Part shown: in pieces, positions 5,837 through 9,527 of the stretch
Numbering within the stretch: the first letter of the stretch is position 1
How the letters are laid out: each line of letters opens with the position of its first letter
Assembly (NCBI GenBank): GCA_004356215.1
Contig: SMXR01000065.1
Span: 1 to 9,527 of the forward strand
DNA length: 9,527 bases
From: Alphaproteobacteria bacterium
GTDB taxonomy: Bacteria; Pseudomonadota; Alphaproteobacteria; Sphingomonadales; SMXR01
Direction of reading: 5' to 3'
The notes under the pieces: model-generated
Told to the model about the DNA's origin: nothing
The model's input: the letters and a program-made list of their open reading frames with translations, nothing else
Database searches by the model: none
Made by a program: the position numbers and the translations under genes

Positions 5837-6502
5837 ATGTTGACGCTTTATCATCTTTGGCTGTCGCCGCCGTGCCGCCTGGTTCGCCTGATTATGGAAG
5901 AAAAGGGACTGGAATACGACCTTAAGGCCGAAAAAATTTGGGAACGGCGGCCGGAGTTTTTAAAACTGAATGCGGCCGGGGAAGTGCCGGTTCTGGTGAA
6001 CGGTAAAAACCACATAGCTGGCTTTACTGCTATTATTGAATTTCTTGAAGAAACCAACCCCACCCCACCATTGCTGCCGGGCGATGCCCACGCCCGCGCC
6101 GAAGTGCGGCGTTTGGTGGAATGGTTTTTATTTAAATTCAAGAAGGAAGTCTCGGACCCATTGTTGTCAGAAAAGGTTTTGAAAAAATACCTGAAGCTGG
6201 GTGTGCCCGATACCGATATCATTCGCGCCGGCCAAACCAACCTTGGCCATCACATGACATATCTTTCCCATTTAACCGGGGAAATGAACTATCTTGCCGG
6301 GGATGAATTTAGCCTGGCTGATCTGGCCGCTGCGGCGCACATCTCTACCGTCGATTATCTCGGGGAAATCAATTGGGCGGATTATCCGGATGTCCGTGCA
6401 TGGTATGCCAAGGTAAAATCCCGAAAAAGCTTCCGGCCCCTGTTGAAAGACCATATTGCCGGAATGCCGCCGCCCGATCATTACACTTCGCTGGATTTTT
6501 AA
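5837..6502 (+). CDS. Glutathione S-transferase family protein
   Basis: A 221-residue cytosolic protein with the GST architecture. A thioredoxin-like N-domain (about 1-78) starts LTLYHLWLSPPCRLVRL, with Ser10 and Cys13 as candidate thiol-binding residues and the cis-proline in EVPVL (Pro51). An all-helical C-domain (about 88-200) has the N-capping box SLAD (159-162). In canonical GSTs a Glu-Ser pair that grips the gamma-glutamyl group of glutathione follows in the N-domain. Here the aligned position reads GFTAII (62-67), so that pair is replaced by Gly-Phe and glutathione binding may be altered. The ATG at 5837 is the only plausible start, because a TAA lies in frame four codons upstream and the next Met (residue 20) would remove the first strand. 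There is no ribosome binding site. The stop is 8 bases before queG, so the two form an operon. Substrate unknown. Confidence 0.88.
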   Translation: MLTLYHLWLSPPCRLVRLIMEEKGLEYDLKAEKIWERRPEFLKLNAAGEVPVLVNGKNHIAGFTAIIEFLEETNPTPPLLPGDAHARAEVRRLVEWFLFKFKKEVSDPLLSEKVLKKYLKLGVPDTDIIRAGQTNLGHHMTYLSHLTGEMNYLAGDEFSLADLAAAAHISTVDYLGEINWADYPDVRAWYAKVKSRKSFRPLLKDHIAGMPPPDHYTSLDF

Positions 6503-6510
6503 GGACTGTC

Positions 6511-7614
6511 ATGTCGCTGGAAAATCAAATCGCCGAGAAGGCCCGGGAGGTGGGTTTTGACGATATCGGATTTACCAGTGCCCAGCTCCTGTCAAAGGAA
6601 GTGGGTGAAAAGTTTACTGAATTTTTGGAAAACAATTGGCACGGCGACATGGCCTGGCTTGAGGAAAAAGTTGAGCGGCGAAAGGCGCCTTTAGTACTGT
6701 GGCCCGAAGTGAGGGGCATTATTCTTTTGGGCCAGAATTATTCTAGCGACGGTGACCCCCTGGAAAACCTTGAAAACCCATCGGTTGGGAATATTTCGAT
6801 CTACGCCCGCGGGCGGGATTACCATGACCTGGTGAAAAAGCGCTTGAAGACCTTGGGCCGCTGGATCCACGCCGATCTGGATACCCCAATCAAGGTTTTT
6901 GTCGACACCGCGCCGGTCATGGAAAAACCCCTGGCGCAATTGGCCGGCTTGGGCTGGCAGGGCAAACATACCAATCTGGTTTCAAAAAAATTTGGCTCAT
7001 GGATATTTCTCGGGGCAATTTTCACAACGCTGGAGTTTGTGACATCTCCGCCCTTTCAGGATGCCTGTGGAACCTGCCGTGCTTGTCTGGATATATGTCC
7101 GACCAATGCCTTTCCGGCCCCCTACAAGCTGGATGCCCGGCGCTGCATTTCCTATCTTACGATTGAACACAAAGGGCCCATCCCGATGGAATTTCGCAAG
7201 GCTATTGGCAACCGGATATACGGTTGTGATGATTGCCTGGCGGTCTGTCCGTGGAACAAATATGCCGCCCTTGCCCGGGACGCGGCTTATTTTGCCCGCG
7301 AGGATTTGAAGGCGCCGCCACTTTCTGATCTGCTCGGGCTGAACGATGCTGCCTTTCGCAGTCATTTCAGCAAATCTCCAATCAAGCGTACCGGCCGTGA
7401 CAGGTTTATCCGCAACGTCCTGATCGCCGCAGGAAATTCTGGTAACAAATTATTGCTGGGACAAATCAAAACCCTTTTGGCAGACCCCTCCCCACTGGTG
7501 CGCGGCGCTGCGGTCTGGGCTTTTCGTGAACTGGCCGAAGAAAAAGAAATAGGCACCGCCAAGGCGGCCGGTCTAATGGATAGCGATGCCGGTGTCCGTG
7601 CTGAATGGCGCTAG
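6511..7614 (+). CDS. queG: Epoxyqueuosine reductase
   Basis: QueG reduces epoxyqueuosine in the anticodon of tRNA-Asp, -Asn, -His and -Tyr to queuosine, the last step of the pathway, using cobalamin and two 4Fe-4S clusters. The 367-residue protein is of normal length. Asp132 in VFVDTAPVMEKP corresponds to the catalytic acid. Cluster one is CGTCRACLDICP (Cys186, 189, 192, 196). Cluster two uses Cys212, 239, 242 and 246 (GCDDCLAVCPWN). A HEAT-like helical tail (about 295-367) fits the tRNA-contacting C-terminus. I chose the ATG at 6511 because AAGGA lies 6 bases upstream and the protein N-terminus then matches the family. The frame stays open back to 6373, but that overlaps the GST gene. The ribosome binding site overlaps the GST stop, suggesting coupled translation. 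It converges on the TPR gene with a 1-base gap. Confidence 0.97.
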   Translation: MSLENQIAEKAREVGFDDIGFTSAQLLSKEVGEKFTEFLENNWHGDMAWLEEKVERRKAPLVLWPEVRGIILLGQNYSSDGDPLENLENPSVGNISIYARGRDYHDLVKKRLKTLGRWIHADLDTPIKVFVDTAPVMEKPLAQLAGLGWQGKHTNLVSKKFGSWIFLGAIFTTLEFVTSPPFQDACGTCRACLDICPTNAFPAPYKLDARRCISYLTIEHKGPIPMEFRKAIGNRIYGCDDCLAVCPWNKYAALARDAAYFAREDLKAPPLSDLLGLNDAAFRSHFSKSPIKRTGRDRFIRNVLIAAGNSGNKLLLGQIKTLLADPSPLVRGAAVWAFRELAEEKEIGTAKAAGLMDSDAGVRAEWR

Positions 7615-7615
7615 G

Positions 7616-8479
7616 CTAATCCTCTTCCTCACCGGCAACCGGTTCCGGATTAAATTCCTCAACGTTAACATCCATCACCTCTATGTTGCGGCGCACCGCC
7701 GCGGCCGTGACCGAATCGGGATAAAGTCTCAGGTATTCCAGCCAATCCGCCCGGGCACCATTTTTATCCCCGACCTCGCGCCGCAGGTTTCCCCGTTCAA
7801 GCAGGGCTTCACGGTTTTGCGGCTCAAGGCTGAAAGCATATTCCAGTTCACTATTTGCATCGCTATACTGTTCCAGCCCCCGGTACGCGCTGGCCTTGAG
7901 CGCATGTAGCCAAGCGTTTTCGCCAAGCATATTTTCGGCCAGGTTTAAATCATTCAACGCCTCTTGATATTCTCCGGTGCCCGCCTGGGACGTCGCGCGG
8001 TCAATCAAAAGCTCGGCAAAGGTATCACTCAGCGGGTCCACCTCGGCCATGGCAAGGGTGAACACCTCGGTGGCCTTGTTGGGGAATTCGGCCAACAGCC
8101 AGGCATTTCCCGCCTGGGCATAGATTTCTGCCAGCAGGTCGCGGTCGAGCGAGAGGCCTTCATCGGCAAATGGCCAGCCGATGCCGTGCGCCAAATCACT
8201 GGCCATAATTTCAAGTTCAACCGCGGCCTCGGCATAGCGCCCAAGGGAAGCCAGTGACAGCGCCACGCAATGCTGGGCCGGAAGGCCACCCCCGGTATCG
8301 CGCCAGGTCATGGCATTGGTATGGGCAATTTCCGGGTCAGCTTCGCTCTCGGCTATGCAGTCCTGATATTCCTGCTTTTCCTGTTCAAAGGCACTCGGGT
8401 CTTGCGCGAATGCGGAAGGAGCTATCAGAAAAAGAAAAACACCAAAGGTAGCGAGAAAGGTAAACTTAAAAGGAGGCAT
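7616..8479 (-). CDS. Exported tetratricopeptide-repeat protein of unknown function
   Basis: A 287-residue protein with a signal peptide: Lys5, a hydrophobic core FTFLATFGVFLFLIA, and SAFA before Gln26 as probable cleavage site. It is therefore likely periplasmic. The mature part is helical with degenerate TPR units at about 66-99, 117-150, 155-188, 189-222 and 223-256; the clearest is the run ALKASAYRGLEQYSDANSEL. Two cysteines, Cys41 and Cys71, could form a disulfide in the periplasm. The tail is acidic (GEEED). I placed the start at ATG 8479-8477, with AGGA about 9 bases upstream, because it gives a clean signal peptide. A second ATG at 8524 overlaps the hydrolase stop as ATGA and would add 15 residues with no signal-peptide character. 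It lies 41 bases downstream of the hydrolase gene and is probably co-transcribed. TPRs mediate protein contacts; the partner is unknown. Confidence 0.85.
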   Translation of the reverse strand: MPPFKFTFLATFGVFLFLIAPSAFAQDPSAFEQEKQEYQDCIAESEADPEIAHTNAMTWRDTGGGLPAQHCVALSLASLGRYAEAAVELEIMASDLAHGIGWPFADEGLSLDRDLLAEIYAQAGNAWLLAEFPNKATEVFTLAMAEVDPLSDTFAELLIDRATSQAGTGEYQEALNDLNLAENMLGENAWLHALKASAYRGLEQYSDANSELEYAFSLEPQNREALLERGNLRREVGDKNGARADWLEYLRLYPDSVTAAAVRRNIEVMDVNVEEFNPEPVAGEEED

Positions 8480-8520
8480 ATTTTTAATTCCTGGGTTGTG
8501 GGGGTGGCAGATCATGCAGA

Positions 8521-9294
8521 TCATAATGCCTGATGTTTTATAATCGCAACCACATCTTCTAAATGCTCGCGCAAGATTTTCAAATGGTCTTCGCTGGATA
8601 GGCTGTGACCGGCCCCCTCGATAAGAGTGAGGCTGGCATCTGGGCTTATCAGCCGATCAATAATTTCTTCCGAAAGCCAATGCGGGACATCGCTATCGGC
8701 CAAGCCATGGATCAGGCGCACGGGGCAGTCAAGCCGGATCGGTTTATCCAGCAGCAAATGTTTGCGGCCATCATCAAACAGGGCCTTGGTGAAAATGTAA
8801 GGGTCGTCGCCATAGTCCGAGGGCACGTGGATTTCACCATTTTTTTCCAATTCCTCTTTTTGGCGCTTGGTCAGGTCCGGCCATAACAACCGTTCGGTAA
8901 AATCGGGGGCGGCCGCCAGGCCAATCAGGCCTTTTACCCTAACCGGCCGGGCCATTGCCGCCAACAGCGCCTGCCAGCCGCCCATAGAGCTGCCGATCAC
9001 CACTAATGGGCCTTCGGTCACCTGGTCGATAATCTTGAGCGTATCCTGGTGCCAGGACCCGATGGTGCCCTCTTTGAATGTTCCGCCAGACCTGCCATGC
9101 CCGGTATAATCAAAGCGGACATAACCCCAGCCTTCCTCGCGGCAAAGGTTTTCCAGAAAAAGTGCTTTGGTGCCGGCCATATCGGACATTAACCCGGCCA
9201 TAAAAACCACGGTTGGCGGGCCGCCCCCGGTTTTGAAATAGGCGAGGCGTCCATTGGGGTGATGTTCCAGGTATGATGGTTCTTTTTCGGTCAT
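8521..9294 (-). CDS. Alpha/beta hydrolase, ABHD10-like serine esterase/thioesterase
   Basis: A 257-residue alpha/beta hydrolase. The nucleophile elbow is GSSMG (101-105) with Ser103; Asp200 in HGLADSD and His230 in GAGHSL complete a plausible triad. Conserved context includes FDYTGHGRSGG (61-71), GTIGSW (76-81) and CPVRLIHG (190-197). These runs closely resemble human mitochondrial ABHD10, a protein-depalmitoylating and acyl-glucuronide-cleaving enzyme, as I remember its sequence, so an ester or thioester substrate is likely but unproven here. No signal peptide is seen, so it should be cytoplasmic. The start is ATG 9294-9292. The frame is open to a TTG at 9354, but that upstream part reads as non-coding and includes the dyad. 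The ribosome binding site is weak; an AGGG lies inside the dyad upstream. The TPR gene follows 41 bases downstream. Confidence 0.88.
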   Translation of the reverse strand: MTEKEPSYLEHHPNGRLAYFKTGGGPPTVVFMAGLMSDMAGTKALFLENLCREEGWGYVRFDYTGHGRSGGTFKEGTIGSWHQDTLKIIDQVTEGPLVVIGSSMGGWQALLAAMARPVRVKGLIGLAAAPDFTERLLWPDLTKRQKEELEKNGEIHVPSDYGDDPYIFTKALFDDGRKHLLLDKPIRLDCPVRLIHGLADSDVPHWLSEEIIDRLISPDASLTLIEGAGHSLSSEDHLKILREHLEDVVAIIKHQAL

Positions 9295-9304
9295 GGCGTT
9301 TCTA

Positions 9305-9321
9305 AATGCAGGCCCTGCATT
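9305..9321. repeat. Perfect 8-1-8 inverted repeat upstream of the hydrolase gene
   Basis: AATGCAGG (9305-9312), a single C, then CCTGCATT (9314-9321) form a perfect dyad centred on 9313. It lies 11-27 bases before the hydrolase ATG in the divergent hydrolase/thrS region. As DNA it has the size and symmetry of an operator for a dimeric regulator. As RNA on the minus strand it could form a 7-bp hairpin hiding the only AGGG near the start codon. Seen directly; function inferred. Confidence 0.5.
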
Positions 9322-9393
9322 AAAAGGTTTAACCGGGCAAAACGGCTGCTGCAACCGGGGAAAAACAAATTCCTTTTTAAAGCCCGGCGCGGC

Positions 9394-9422
9394 TTGACAG
9401 GGCTTGGTTTCGCCTTTACTTC
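9394..9422 (+). promoter_or_regulatory. Candidate promoter for thrS
   Basis: A perfect TTGACA occurs at 9394-9399. At 17-base spacing the -10 is TACTTC (9417-9422); at 15 bases it is TTTACT (9415-9420). Neither is strong. Start near 9428 would leave a leader of about 14 bases holding GAGGA (9431-9435). There is no room here for a long attenuator or T-box leader. Confidence 0.4.
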
Positions 9423-9441
9423 CCGCTTATGAGGAAAAAAC

Positions 9442-9527
9442 ATGACTGCCAGTAAGAAGACGACCAAAAAACCTTCCAAAGGCGTTAAAATTACCCTGCC
9501 CGATGGCAGCGTAAAAGCCTTTGATGC
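9442..9527 (+). CDS. thrS: Threonyl-tRNA synthetase, N-terminal start, cut by window edge
   Basis: The first 28 codons of ThrS, the class II synthetase that charges tRNA-Thr. After the ATG at 9442, with GAGGA 6 bases upstream, comes a lysine-rich segment (MTASKKTTKKPSKG). The strand VKITLPDGSVKAFDA follows, matching the opening of the N-terminal TGS domain of ThrS. The basic extension of roughly 14 residues ahead of the TGS domain is longer than in E. coli ThrS. The rest (over 600 residues) lies beyond the right edge, so the call rests on the TGS opening; another TGS protein such as RelA/SpoT is less likely because their TGS domain is internal. It is transcribed divergently from the hydrolase. 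Confidence 0.82.
   Translation, partial: MTASKKTTKKPSKGVKITLPDGSVKAFD

Noticed and set aside
6373..6510. Longer queG start upstream of 6511
   Set aside because: The extra 46 residues overlap the GST gene, do not resemble QueG, and the ATG at 6511 has a good ribosome binding site.
9295..9354. Longer hydrolase start at TTG 9354
   Set aside because: The added 20 residues cover the dyad and promoter-like sequence, lack family similarity and would need a TTG start without a clear ribosome binding site.
1..9527. Mobile elements, CRISPR arrays, phage, defence or toxin-antitoxin genes
   Set aside because: No transposase, integrase, direct-repeat array or defence-type protein is seen. All genes except the TPR protein match known chromosomal families, and gene packing is tight and housekeeping in style.

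Overview
The window looks like ordinary chromosome from an alphaproteobacterium, probably a Rhodospirillales-like or related marine or soil lineage. This rests on the rnd / lptA / rpoN / hpf / ptsN order, a short RNase D without HRDC domains, an NDUFA9-type epimerase beside uppP, a GST-queG pair and an ABHD10-like hydrolase. The lineage call is inference from gene content and protein style; no marker gene was compared. Nearly all the sequence is coding, no non-coding stretch exceeds about 210 bases, and I see no mobile element, CRISPR array, phage gene or toxin-antitoxin pair.

Left block (1-3809, all minus strand). Reading in the direction of transcription: tRNA-Leu(CAG), a DEDDy-type RNase D (rnd), lptA (LPS transport), rpoN (sigma-54), a short-form ribosome hibernation factor (hpf) and the 5' part of ptsN (EIIA-Ntr, running off the left edge). 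This is the widely conserved rpoN neighbourhood, but lptC (usually before lptA) and lptB (usually between lptA and rpoN) are absent. Their slots hold only 202 and 126 bases. tRNA-Leu lies 24 bases upstream of rnd with no terminator, so the two are probably co-transcribed.

Middle block (3810-5836). A divergent promoter region separates tRNA-Leu from a plus-strand NDUFA9-like NAD(P)-binding epimerase gene. That gene converges on uppP (undecaprenyl-diphosphate phosphatase) with a 4-base gap. The uppP/GST intergenic region is divergent.

Right block (5837-9527). A GST-family protein, apparently translated from a leaderless or very short-leader message, is followed 8 bases later by queG (epoxyqueuosine reductase, last step of queuosine synthesis). 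queG converges, with a 1-base gap, on an exported TPR protein. The TPR gene lies downstream of an ABHD10-like serine hydrolase on the minus strand. A 147-base divergent region with a perfect 8-1-8 dyad then leads to the start of thrS (threonyl-tRNA synthetase), cut by the right edge.

Functionally the window joins envelope biogenesis (lptA, uppP), nitrogen/PTS regulation and ribosome hibernation (rpoN, hpf, ptsN), and tRNA maturation or charging (tRNA-Leu, rnd, queG, thrS). I did not find a convincing undescribed system. The points worth a second look are the missing lptB/lptC, the tRNA-rnd arrangement, the short HPF, the leaderless and atypical GST, and the dyad before the hydrolase.
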